A stretch of 8,949 bases of DNA from Candidatus Omnitrophota bacterium (GTDB lineage: Bacteria; Omnitrophota; Gorgyraeia; B26-G9): the NCBI GenBank assembly GCA_028718845.1, contig JAQULA010000056.1:1-8949 (forward strand). The letters run 5' to 3'. The notes beneath the pieces were generated by a model. The model ran no database searches. It was not told the DNA's origin and was given only the letters and a program-made list of their open reading frames with translations. Within the stretch, counting starts at the first letter, position 1. Every line of letters starts with the position of its first letter. A program made the translations under genes and the position numbers. This document shows, piece after piece, positions 1 to 6,320 of the stretch.

Positions 1-1588
1 ATCGTTTTAACAATCCTTTTAACCCCTGGATCAGGATTTCTTTACCGCTATCCTTGAGTACATCTCCCACCGGCAGCGGCAATACTTTCCACTTTAACTG
101 GGGAATTTTGTCATACAGTTTTACCTTGGCAATGGGAATTCCCGAAGTATCCGAGACAAAGCCGCCTAACTGCCCCATCCCGACTTTCTGGGCAAATTCC
201 GGAGAAAGCCGAAACAACGCTTCGAAATCAACGTACTGGTCTAAATCAACATACCCTTTGCCGCTTATTGTCGCCACATCGGCCGTCGCGATAAAATCCT
301 GGGTATCGGCCTTACCGCCGTTTATCGAAAAGGTTGCCGACGATTCACGGATCTCCATTCCGGATAATTGGGGAACTTTCAATCCCCGGGCAACTTTTTC
401 AAAATTAGCCGGCATTCGTACAGCGGCATTAAACAGTTTGAACCATCCGGAACCGCTGAGCGTATTCAGGTCCACCGCGCTCCCGGATGCCCCGATATGC
501 GCGTTAAACTCCCCGGACCCGATATCCTGTTTCAGGATATCGCGCACCAACGGCCCGACATTTATTTTCGATACGTCTAATGAAAATTCGACCGGGATGT
601 CGGCTTTTGTTGCCAGGGCTTTAACCGCACCGTTGATCGTGCCTTCATAAAACACACACTGCAGCGGACTCAAATAAGCGGTTCCCTGTTTTAACTCAAG
701 CTCGGATTTAACATCAGAAAATCTTATCGCATCAACATTACCCGCCGGAATCTCCGCTTTGGCTTTTACCGACAACGCGCTGATATCATTCAACGCTCCT
801 TGGGCCGCGACATTAACCGAACATATTCCGCCCAACTGCGGCAGCGTAATAGCGGCGAGCAGCTTCGGGATATCGCTCAGGTCAAGCGAGCCTTTAACTA
901 CGGCACTTATTTGCGGATTTTGCAGATCATTCACTTTCCCGCTCAGTGAAAAGCCGGTTTGGCCATAATTCAACTGGCACTGTTCAATCGTAACCGAATT
1001 TTTATCATAACCACCTTTAAAAGTGATGATGGCCGCTTGTTTACTGATCATTGCGCTCAGCTTATCACTGACAAAAGAATCCTGGGTGCAGGTAATAACT
1101 CCTTGTATCCGTGTAATATCCGCCACCGGACTTACTCCCTTCACCTCCAGGTTATCCAAAGTAATAACCGCGCTGAATTTTAACTCATCCTTACCGGCCG
1201 ACTGCACATCGATATCAATAATACTGCTCCCTTTGACCGTCAATTGTTGCTGTCTAACCGCGATCCCCCGGACAATAAGCCGGGCTTGTCCGGAAATTTT
1301 TCCCGCTTTTAGGGACGGTATGGACTTAAGACTGAAGTCAATGGTTTCGACGGCGACAAAAGGAGTTGCATCTAAATTCACGATACCGACTTTCGAAAAA
1401 AGCACTCCCTTAAACGGGAAATATGCCGCGCTCGAAATAGTCACTTTCTTGTTTAAACTGTTTTCCAGGGTTTGAATAACTATCGGCTTAAGATGCTGCG
1501 GAATATATACAGTATTAACATAGAAAGAAGCGGCTGCAATTATAACAATAATAACCAGCAGGCCAATAATAATAATCCTCCTGAACAT
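1..1588 (-). CDS. AsmA-like envelope protein (C-terminal end outside window)
   Basis: An open frame runs from an ATG at 1588 to the left edge without a stop, giving 529 readable codons. The protein starts with a single hydrophobic segment (about residues 4-23, rich in Ile, Leu and Val) after a short basic MFRR start. This fits an inner-membrane anchor with the rest in the periplasm. What follows is a long series of beta-strand-like segments of the type GxxSxSGKV..., and near the visible end GKGYVDLDQYVDFEALF, which resembles the AsmA-like C-terminal repeat (AsmA_2/DUF3971 type). Proteins of this broad family (AsmA, TamB, YhdP) are linked to envelope assembly and lipid transport. AGGA lies 8 bases before the start. 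The start is 21 bases after the stop of the patatin gene, so the two are probably co-transcribed. The last visible residues (ILIQGLKGLLKR) look close to a natural C-terminus. The family call is fairly sure; the precise role is not. Confidence 0.82.
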   Translation of the reverse strand, partial: MFRRIIIIGLLVIIVIIAAASFYVNTVYIPQHLKPIVIQTLENSLNKKVTISSAAYFPFKGVLFSKVGIVNLDATPFVAVETIDFSLKSIPSLKAGKISGQARLIVRGIAVRQQQLTVKGSSIIDIDVQSAGKDELKFSAVITLDNLEVKGVSPVADITRIQGVITCTQDSFVSDKLSAMISKQAAIITFKGGYDKNSVTIEQCQLNYGQTGFSLSGKVNDLQNPQISAVVKGSLDLSDIPKLLAAITLPQLGGICSVNVAAQGALNDISALSVKAKAEIPAGNVDAIRFSDVKSELELKQGTAYLSPLQCVFYEGTINGAVKALATKADIPVEFSLDVSKINVGPLVRDILKQDIGSGEFNAHIGASGSAVDLNTLSGSGWFKLFNAAVRMPANFEKVARGLKVPQLSGMEIRESSATFSINGGKADTQDFIATADVATISGKGYVDLDQYVDFEALFRLSPEFAQKVGMGQLGGFVSDTSGIPIAKVKLYDKIPQLKWKVLPLPVGDVLKDSGKEILIQGLKGLLKR

Positions 1589-1609
1589 ACTCGGCTTCCT
1601 TTCTTCCGG

Positions 1610-2557
1610 TTATTCGTTGTATTTGGGGAACGAAAAAAAACCTTTCCAGAATTTTGCCCGTCTTTTTTTGTTGATAAGTTCTATAAGCTGCGGCTTGATC
1701 GCTTCGGCGGCGGCTTCTCCGGCCTTAATGCATTCCTCGGCCCGGGAAAAACTTGCCCAGCTGATATTCCCCACTTCCGGATAGATTACAAAATCGGCAT
1801 CGCGCATCCGCAGCTGCGAAAGGGTATATGCCCGGACCGCGTCGGCCTGAAACATGATATCGATACCGTTGCCCAATTTTTTATTATAATCGACCAGGGC
1901 CTCCACTCCCACGGCGATCACCACATCCGCTCCCATGGCCCTGGCCGCATCAACCGGCACGCTGCCGATAATACCCCCGTCCACCAGCAGCTGTTCTCCC
2001 CGCTTAACCGGGGGAAATACGCCGGGTAATGACACGGAGGCCAGCACGGCGTCCTTGATGTTCCCGTCACCGATGATTACTTCCTTCCCGCTGCGCAAAT
2101 CCGCACTGACGCAGACGAAAGGGATCTGGGTTTTCTGAAAATCGACGTCAAGACCAAGCTCATTAAAAACCCAGTCTATTTCCTTGCCGCTGAATACCCA
2201 GCGCTTTATAACCCGCAGATTCATCAGGTACACCTGTTTAACAAATGTCAACAGGGTTTCCATAATCAATTTCTTTTCATCCACCGGAGAATGGCCGCTG
2301 ACGATTTTTTCTATTTCTTTAACATCTTTTTTGGAGATGATCCCCTTAACTTTTTTTTCCAGGGCAACCACATCTTTGTTCAGCGCGTAATACCCGCCGA
2401 TAATAGCGCCCATGCTTATCCCGGCAATCATATCGATAGGGATATCTTTCTGCAATGCACGGATAATCCCGATATGCGCCAGACCGCGCACCCCGCCTCC
2501 GCCCAATGCCAAGGCGACCTTAATCGGAACATTATCCATAATATAGCTGTCGGTCAT
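1610..2557 (-). CDS. patatin-like phospholipase family protein (RssA/YlbK type)
   Basis: A 315-residue protein with all hallmarks of the patatin fold. The glycine-rich oxyanion loop GGGGVRG is at residues 19-25. The nucleophile elbow GISMG at 46-50 makes Ser48 the catalytic serine, and the DGG motif puts catalytic Asp193 in place. VSLPGVFPPV just before DGG is also typical. Such Ser-Asp dyad enzymes hydrolyse acyl ester bonds of phospholipids or related lipids. No signal peptide or outer-membrane barrel domain is seen, so a cytoplasmic or membrane-associated enzyme is likely, unlike PlpD-type secreted forms. The C-terminus is basic and aromatic (KKRRAKFWKGFFSF), which could touch membrane; this is inference. 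The ATG at 2557 has GAGGAGGG five bases or so upstream and is preferred over Met7. It is the first gene of a likely operon with the AsmA-like gene, which suggests a shared job in envelope lipid handling. Confidence 0.93.
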   Translation of the reverse strand: MTDSYIMDNVPIKVALALGGGGVRGLAHIGIIRALQKDIPIDMIAGISMGAIIGGYYALNKDVVALEKKVKGIISKKDVKEIEKIVSGHSPVDEKKLIMETLLTFVKQVYLMNLRVIKRWVFSGKEIDWVFNELGLDVDFQKTQIPFVCVSADLRSGKEVIIGDGNIKDAVLASVSLPGVFPPVKRGEQLLVDGGIIGSVPVDAARAMGADVVIAVGVEALVDYNKKLGNGIDIMFQADAVRAYTLSQLRMRDADFVIYPEVGNISWASFSRAEECIKAGEAAAEAIKPQLIELINKKRRAKFWKGFFSFPKYNE

Positions 2558-2876
2558 TATCCCTCCTCACAATTATTACAACCAGGTAAATTACTTGTAT
2601 TGTATGTCCGTACGGGGTAATTGTCAATCGGCAGTATATTCACAAATCGGCACGAATCAGAGCTGCTTACCGATACTTGTCCCCCGTGCATTACGGCGGA
2701 CGGGCTGCGCTACCGAAACCTTTGCCGGGTACGGGGCCTTTTTACTCTTTCCTTATTTTCGGCTCCTTCGTTTTTCGGACTTCGGCTTTAAGCGGCTTGT
2801 CGGGAACAAAATACCGGTCCGGATGTCTAATCTCTGTGGAAAGGATAAAAACACGTTTCATAAATAAGGAGGTCGT
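2558..2876. other. divergent intergenic region with possible structured plus-strand leader
   Basis: These 319 bases separate the minus-strand patatin gene from the plus-strand secreted-protein gene. The left end holds the minus-strand promoter. On the plus strand CCCCGTGC (2682-2689) can pair with GTACGGGG (2729-2736, one G-U), with CGGC (2694-2697) pairing GCCG (2724-2727) inside, and five T follow at 2739-2743. This could be a terminator or attenuator-like leader, or a chance fold. I saw no convincing plus-strand promoter and no known riboswitch. Short open frames here lack support as genes. A strong ribosome binding site AAGGAGGT is at 2866-2873. Confidence 0.4.
2599..2627 (-). promoter_or_regulatory. 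sigma70-type promoter for the patatin-AsmA operon
   Basis: Read on the minus strand, a perfect -35 box TTGACA (2622-2627) is followed after 17 bases by TACAAT (2599-2604). Only one base departs from the full consensus. Transcription would start near 2592, leaving a leader of about 35 bases with a strong GAGGAGG ribosome binding site before the ATG at 2557. Confidence 0.8.
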
Positions 2877-4214
2877 ATGAGCAAGAACGCAACCGTTGCC
2901 TTAGTAATGCTTCTCTGCAATACCTTGTGCCTGCCGCCCCGGGTATTTGCGCACCACAGCCAATACCGCGACTATACCAGCGTGATTCAACGTACCGCGG
3001 GCATAACCGGTGACCGCAAAGCCACGGAATTGGCCCGCAAACACGGACTGCAAATCCTTAACCTGACCTGGGAAGATACCGGCAGATACAAAAATTCCAG
3101 CGTCGGCCCCAATATCAGCGATATGACCATTCAGATCCAACAGCAAGACCCTGATACCGGCACCTATACCCTTACCTGCATGCCGGTCATACGTCATCCC
3201 AACTTCTCCGACCGCACCGGAGACATATCGCTCGATAAATTCTACCTGTTAGTCGGTAATGAACGCGGGAAAACTTTACATCGGATCACCCTGCGCGAAT
3301 ACCTGGGTAATTTCCGCCGGTACTTACACAACCCCTATTCATGGAAAGGCCGCCGAACTTCACTGCTTGCCCCCCGGGATACCCACGTACTGGTAAGTGC
3401 CCAGGCCTGCTTTTTACCTATCCCGCCGGAAGGTATCGCTGAATTCAATCCGGTGCTTTTCAACTACCAATCGTACAATAACGATCCCGCGGTACTGACT
3501 ATCCTGGTTACCCGTGAAGGCACCAGCGCGACCATTATTGACAACAACCGCGACGCCTTCCAAGCCGGCAATACCTGGGGACAACGGTTGTTCTTTAACC
3601 AAAACGGAGAGCGCGCCAGCCTCACCGGAGAAAGAATCAGCGATTTCCAAACAAACGTTACCACCCCGGCCGGCATTGATACCGACGAAGAAGGATTAAA
3701 TATGGTTCTGCTCATTCAGGTCCCGCTAAAACAGAAAAAATTGATGCGGTTCAAAGAAGACCTTTGCAATGCCCCGGCACTTATGTGCATGGAAAAATCC
3801 GCCTGCGGTTCAGCCGCTCTGGACAGCGATGTGGAAAATGCCGTGATCGGACACGGCAAAATTGAAGGCCCGTTCACCGAAATAGCCGATCTGGCCGTCG
3901 AACGTGACCCCGCCTTCCCGATCCGGGTGACCGTGCAATTCTACAAAGCCACCGGGAACGGTATTGTATCGTCAAGCGACATGCGGCAAATCAGCGAACA
4001 AATCGAAAAAGTTTACACGCACGCGGATTATGTCGGCAGCCTGGTGACCGGCGGCGACACCCACCGCCCTACCGAATATATCGGCGACAAAAACCAGCCG
4101 CGGGATTGGTGGAAAAAATTCCGGGAATGCTATGAAAATAATACCGGCGATTACCGGCGGAATTATGTTTCCACCCCTCGCTGGGGAATTATTTCCGATG
4201 ATACGGCCGATTGA
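2877..4214 (+). CDS. secreted protein of unknown function
   Basis: A 445-residue protein I cannot assign to a named family. It begins with a clear signal peptide: MSKN, a hydrophobic core at about residues 6-19, then a probable cleavage site after RVFA, before HH. No further membrane segment is visible, so the mature protein is likely periplasmic or exported. The middle is rich in short beta-prone stretches and motifs such as TWEDTGRYKNSSVGPNISD, LLAPRDTHVLVSAQACFLP, TRLFF-like QRLFFNQNGERASLTGER and LNMVLLIQVPL. The C-terminal third carries cysteines (LMCMEKSACGSAA) and a tryptophan-rich segment RDWWKKFRECYENN. The composition reads like a well-conserved folded protein rather than a spurious frame. 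The start has AAGGAGGT four bases-odd upstream (2866-2873). It is the only plus-strand gene here, stands alone, and ends 20 bases before a strong terminator. That the gene is real is nearly certain; its function is unknown. Confidence 0.88.
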   Translation: MSKNATVALVMLLCNTLCLPPRVFAHHSQYRDYTSVIQRTAGITGDRKATELARKHGLQILNLTWEDTGRYKNSSVGPNISDMTIQIQQQDPDTGTYTLTCMPVIRHPNFSDRTGDISLDKFYLLVGNERGKTLHRITLREYLGNFRRYLHNPYSWKGRRTSLLAPRDTHVLVSAQACFLPIPPEGIAEFNPVLFNYQSYNNDPAVLTILVTREGTSATIIDNNRDAFQAGNTWGQRLFFNQNGERASLTGERISDFQTNVTTPAGIDTDEEGLNMVLLIQVPLKQKKLMRFKEDLCNAPALMCMEKSACGSAALDSDVENAVIGHGKIEGPFTEIADLAVERDPAFPIRVTVQFYKATGNGIVSSSDMRQISEQIEKVYTHADYVGSLVTGGDTHRPTEYIGDKNQPRDWWKKFRECYENNTGDYRRNYVSTPRWGIISDDTAD

Positions 4215-4234
4215 AAGAAACCCGGAATAAACGG

Positions 4235-4270
4235 GCAAAGCCGCTCTATACGAGCGGCTTTGCTTTTAAT
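4235..4270 (+). terminator. intrinsic terminator after the secreted-protein gene
   Basis: A perfect 12-bp stem GCAAAGCCGCTC / GAGCGGCTTTGC (4235-4246 and 4252-4263) with loop TATAC is followed by TTTTAATTTT. It lies between two convergent genes. The T-run is on the plus strand, so it mainly ends the plus-strand transcript. Confidence 0.9.
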
Positions 4271-4319
4271 TTTCTTTATATTCTTTACTCACCGCGGACA
4301 TTGCTTCGGCGCGCTGTCT

Positions 4320-5027
4320 TCACTCCGGCAGCACTGCCGGCGGTTTCGCCACAGAAAAAATTTTACTGATAGCGTCCTCTTTAGCATAACAAATCAGTTC
4401 ATCATCAACCTTAAGGATAACATCGCCATGCGGGGCCCCAATAAACTCTGTCTTTCCGCCGGACTTGCGATAAATAGCTAAAATGAGCACTTCTTCCAAT
4501 TGAGGTTTCAGGTCCTTAATCGATTTTTCACTGCAAGGATTGTCCTTATTTACCGTAATCTTGGCTATCGCGTACCCTTCGCCCAAACCGAACAACTGTT
4601 CATAATCATAAATCCGCAGGGTCGTCCATTTTTCAAGTGCCCTGACAATAATACCTTTCATTACCGTATAAATATGCTTTGAGCGGGCAAAAAGGAATAT
4701 CCCCACCAGCCCAAGCAGCAGTACTTCTACTTTCGTAAGCACCCGATTCCCGGTTTGCCCGACGAATGCCAACACCAGCGTTGCCACTGCCGTAGTCACT
4801 CCCGCGCTGCCGAAAAGAATAAGCACTCGGATAATCCGTCTGCGCACCGGATGCGCCACCATGGATTCCGATTCCCCGGTCGTAAACCCCACCCCGGAAA
4901 ACGCCGACTGCGCCTGGAATGAGGCAATCTCGGAAGATACCCCGGTAAGCTCCAACGCGATAGCGCCGATTCGGACCACGATAATTGACAGCATAATGAT
5001 GATCAATAAACTGAATAAGGCAATCAT
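4320..5027 (-). CDS. small membrane protein with TrkA-C (RCK_C) domain and Trk/Ktr-like pore motif
   Basis: A 235-residue protein with hydrophobic segments at about residues 3-24, 66-90 and 100-115, followed by a soluble domain from about 140 to 225. Between the first two segments lies SAFSGVGFTTGESES (about 41-55) and then HPVRRRII. This resembles the selectivity-filter loop of Trk/Ktr potassium transporters (SAFxTVGLTTG). The soluble part (YAIAKITVNKDNPCSEKSIKDL... GDVILKVDDELICYAKED) fits a TrkA C-terminal domain, which in relatives binds ligands such as nucleotides or divalent ions and controls ion flow. Proteins of this layout are common but, to my knowledge, not functionally defined. 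A role in cation transport or its sensing is inference. The ATG at 5027 has GGAGGGAG about 8-9 bases upstream. The gene has its own promoter and ends convergent to the secreted-protein gene. CCGGCA/TGCCGG near the stop (4325-4340) lacks a T-run. Confidence 0.85.
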   Translation of the reverse strand: MIALFSLLIIIMLSIIVVRIGAIALELTGVSSEIASFQAQSAFSGVGFTTGESESMVAHPVRRRIIRVLILFGSAGVTTAVATLVLAFVGQTGNRVLTKVEVLLLGLVGIFLFARSKHIYTVMKGIIVRALEKWTTLRIYDYEQLFGLGEGYAIAKITVNKDNPCSEKSIKDLKPQLEEVLILAIYRKSGGKTEFIGAPHGDVILKVDDELICYAKEDAISKIFSVAKPPAVLPE

Positions 5028-5095
5028 TAATTACTCCCTCCGTCCGCTGCCCCTGACATCACGTTCCCGATATAATAGTTAATCCCCGCGCTCGT

Positions 5096-5124
5096 ATCAT
5101 AACATTAAATCCGCCCCCGGGCAA
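5096..5124 (-). promoter_or_regulatory. sigma70-type promoter for the TrkA-C membrane protein
   Basis: On the minus strand TTGCCC (5119-5124) is followed after 17 bases by TATGAT (5096-5101). A TG one base before the -10 box makes it an extended -10 type. It lies in the 122-base gap behind the flavodoxin-fold gene, so the membrane protein can be transcribed on its own, with a leader of about 60 bases. Confidence 0.65.
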
Positions 5125-5149
5125 CTTCCCGAACCTCTCCGCTTATAGA

Positions 5150-5797
5150 TTATGCCGCGGACAATCGGACGCCCAGAGCAAAAGCTTTTTGACAATCCTC
5201 CGGGAATACCTCTTTCCGTCTTTTCAGTTTCTCTTCCGGATTGAACCTGGGCGCGACCACCTTTGCGTAGTCTGCAAATTGATAAGTATCGAAACATAAC
5301 AGCATCTCACTTGATCCGAAAATTATCTTCAAGAGACGATCAATGCTTGCGAAACGCTGATTATAGCCGAATTCATTCATCGCTTTTTCAGGAACCCCCA
5401 TTGTATAAATGAACCCCGTAGAGATATTTTTAGGGAAAAGCGATTCCGGCGGATCGCTGTATTTTATATACGGGAATATTAAGCGTTCCATGAATGATTG
5501 CATTGCCCCGCTGACTGTTCCCAGGAAAACCGGTGAACCAAAGATGACCGCATCGCACTCTTCGACCTTTTTTAAAATAGGCTTAAGCGCGTCCTTTACG
5601 ACGCATTTGCCGTAGCTTTTGCCGCCTTTTTCCTTGCAGGCAAAACAGCTGATGCACCCCTGATACGTTAGATCATAGAGATTAATCAGCTCGGTTTCCG
5701 CGCTTTTTGATGCCGCGCCATCAAGGGCTTTTTTAAGCAGGGTTGCCGTATTCCATTCTTTTCTTGGGCTGCCGTTAAATGCAATGATTTTCTTCAC
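5150..5797 (-). CDS. flavodoxin-fold NAD(P)H-dependent oxidoreductase / iron-sulfur flavoprotein-like
   Basis: A 215-residue protein beginning MKKIIAFNGSPRK. The phosphate-binding loop NGSPRKxxNT is the FMN contact of the FMN_red/flavodoxin_2 families, and SPVFLGTVSGAMQSFMER is the typical second flavin loop. Between them lies a cysteine cluster, C-x2-C-x2-C-x10-C (GCISCFACK...GKC, about residues 48-65). In iron-sulfur flavoproteins a similar but tighter cluster binds a 4Fe-4S centre. Here the last spacing is longer, so a cluster is possible but not certain; the cysteines may instead be redox-active or structural. Likely a cytoplasmic electron-transfer flavoenzyme with unknown substrate. I prefer the GTG at 5797 (AGGA about 8 bases upstream, and the family start MKKI...) over an in-frame GTG at 5821 that would add eight unlikely residues. 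It has its own promoter and no clear terminator behind it. Confidence 0.88.
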   Translation of the reverse strand: MKKIIAFNGSPRKEWNTATLLKKALDGAASKSAETELINLYDLTYQGCISCFACKEKGGKSYGKCVVKDALKPILKKVEECDAVIFGSPVFLGTVSGAMQSFMERLIFPYIKYSDPPESLFPKNISTGFIYTMGVPEKAMNEFGYNQRFASIDRLLKIIFGSSEMLLCFDTYQFADYAKVVAPRFNPEEKLKRRKEVFPEDCQKAFALGVRLSAA

Positions 5798-5877
5798 AAA
5801 ATTTCCTGCTCCGTTATCCACCCGGCCTCAAGATTATCCCCGTACTTTATCGCCTTTTGATGTCTCCGTGATAATTT

Positions 5878-5905
5878 ATTATACCACCATCATCGAAGAA
5901 TACAA
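5878..5905 (-). promoter_or_regulatory. sigma70-type promoter for the flavodoxin-fold gene
   Basis: On the minus strand TTGTAT (5900-5905) is followed after 16 bases by a perfect TATAAT (5878-5883) preceded by TGG, an extended -10. It lies just past the last terminator of the tRNA transcription unit, which separates the flavoprotein gene from the translation operon. The leader would be about 75 bases. Confidence 0.75.
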
Positions 5906-5943
5906 CTCTAGCCGCATGCCCCTAAAACTTCCCTCTCCGCATT

Positions 5944-5972
5944 AAAAAACCACTCTTCCGAGTGGCTTTTTT
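5944..5972 (-). terminator. second (distal) copy of the tRNA-Glu terminator
   Basis: On the minus strand CCACTC-GGAA-GAGTGG is followed by six T (5944-5949). It is a near-copy of the terminator directly behind tRNA-Glu and sits in the same place relative to the tRNA-Glu 3' fragment at 5976-5996. The plus strand also has a T-run (5967-5972), so it may work in both directions. Confidence 0.82.
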
Positions 5973-5975
5973 ATT

Positions 5976-5996
5976 TGGCGTCCCCAAGGGGATTCG
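5976..5996 (-). repeat. duplicated 3' end of tRNA-Glu (21 bases, C56 to CCA)
   Basis: These 21 bases are identical to the last 21 bases of the tRNA-Glu gene (6158-6178), from T-loop position C56 through the encoded CCA. The copy lies 182 bases away. The match continues beyond CCA with AATAAAA and a hairpin terminator, so about 50 bases in all are duplicated. Left of C56 the match stops abruptly. No intact tRNA can form here. Confidence 0.95.
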
Positions 5997-6050
5997 CCTA
6001 CTTCGTTCGCCGCTTCCTGCGGCTCTCTGCGCAGGCCCCCCTTCGCTCAC
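5997..6050 (-). repeat. shared core, copy A
   Basis: This 54-base block matches 6268-6320 at about 43 of 54 positions with one gap. Runs of exact identity include GCGCAGG, CCCCCTTCG and CCTACTTC (plus strand). It abuts the duplicated tRNA-Glu fragment exactly. Its partner abuts a tRNA-Lys fragment at the same point, so the core itself is the repeated unit. Confidence 0.85.
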
Positions 6051-6126
6051 TTCCGCTCACATCCTGCTCGCTCTTCCTCCCTTTGGTCGGCGTTCGCTTG
6101 CTTCGAATCCCAGCTTTGGGGAAAAT

Positions 6127-6148
6127 AAAAAACCACTCTTTCGAGTGG
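6127..6148 (-). terminator. intrinsic terminator behind tRNA-Glu
   Basis: Nine bases after the encoded CCA, CCACTC-GAAA-GAGTGG forms a 6-bp stem with a GNRA tetraloop, followed by six T (6127-6132 read on the minus strand). It is the first end point of the rpsB to tRNA-Glu unit. Confidence 0.88.
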
Positions 6149-6157
6149 TATTTTATT

Positions 6158-6235
6158 TGGCGTCCCCAAGGGGATTCGAACCCCTGTCGACAGATCGAAA
6201 ATCTGTTGTCCTAGACCAGACTAGACGATGGGGAC
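6158..6235 (-). tRNA. tRNA-Glu (anticodon UUC)
   Basis: A 78-base gene including an encoded CCA. The acceptor stem is GTCCCCA/TGGGGAC with discriminator G. The anticodon stem ACAGA/TCTGT encloses loop TTTTCGA, which gives anticodon TTC. The T arm is AGGGG-TTCGAAT-CCCCT. It begins 11 bases after a duplicated tRNA-Lys 3' end and is followed by a hairpin terminator. The D arm (GTCTAG...AGGAC) is typical of tRNA-Glu, with a slightly long loop. All parts of the cloverleaf pair well. Confidence 0.96.
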
Positions 6236-6246
6236 GCACTAAAAAG

Positions 6247-6267
6247 TGGTGAGCCGCGAAGGTCTCG
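6247..6267 (-). repeat. duplicated 3' end of tRNA-Lys (21 bases, C56 to CCA)
   Basis: Identical to the last 21 bases of the tRNA-Lys gene (6403-6423), starting at T-loop C56 and ending with CCA. The copy lies 156 bases downstream in the transcript. The match extends six bases past CCA (CTTTTT). It sits 11 bases before the first base of tRNA-Glu. If transcribed with the tRNAs, it would offer a second CCA-ended tRNA-Lys-like 3' end between two real tRNAs. Confidence 0.95.
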
Positions 6268-6320
6268 CCTACTTCATTCGTCCCATCCCGGGACTCATTG
6301 CGCAGGCCCCCTTCGTTCAC
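6268..6320 (-). repeat. shared core, copy B
   Basis: The partner of 5997-6050. Most of the differences lie within the hairpin. Of its five stem pairs two have changed on both sides (C-G to T-A, and G-C to C-G), so pairing is kept. Confidence 0.85.

Larger units (their letters stand above)
5976..6121 (-). ncRNA. structured tRNA-tail element A (behind tRNA-Glu)
   Basis: On the minus strand, after the tRNA-Glu terminator, the element begins with an inverted copy of tRNA-Glu T-arm/acceptor sequence (CGAATCCC at 6104-6111 and TTGGGG at 6116-6121, as read on the plus strand). It runs through purine-rich GAGCGAA-like sequence and ends with the direct 21-base tRNA-Glu fragment. The inverted copy can pair with the fragment (8 bp plus 6 bp), closing the whole element as one large stem. 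The core at 5997-6050 is shared with element B and holds the hairpin GCCGC-AGGAA-GCGGC (6009-6023) flanked by GA on both sides, with an outer CCTGC/GTAGG pairing. The sequence C-AGGA-(T/A)-G occurs twice (6060-6066 and 6013-6019). It would be transcribed only by read-through of the first terminator or from its own promoter. Function unknown. Confidence 0.6.

Noticed and set aside
1472..2620. Several plus-strand open frames opposite the patatin gene
   Set aside because: They are antisense shadows of a gene with clear catalytic motifs; none has a domain or good ribosome binding site.
2660..2745. Cyclic-di-GMP (GEMM-I) or other known riboswitch before the secreted-protein gene
   Set aside because: GCGCTACCGAAA looks a little like the 3' part of GEMM-I, but the conserved GGCAAACC and GCAAAGCC segments are absent.
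2595..2880. Short plus-strand frames of 67-90 residues in the divergent intergenic region
   Set aside because: They have no ribosome binding site, composition is atypical, and one runs over the start of the secreted-protein gene.
5798..5821. In-frame GTG at 5821 as start of the flavodoxin-fold gene
   Set aside because: It would add eight residues not expected in the family and has a poorer ribosome binding site than the GTG at 5797.
5962..6252. Plus-strand open frames across the tRNA region
   Set aside because: They lie over tRNA-Glu, its fragment and the repeat core, lack a ribosome binding site, and their similarity is due to the repeats themselves.
5976..6267. tRNA 3' fragments as attachment sites of an ordinary integrative element
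   Set aside because: The layout (intact tRNA plus downstream 3' copy) is right for attL/attR, but only about 140 bases lie between, with no integrase or cargo, and two different tRNAs carry the same core. At most these could be relics.
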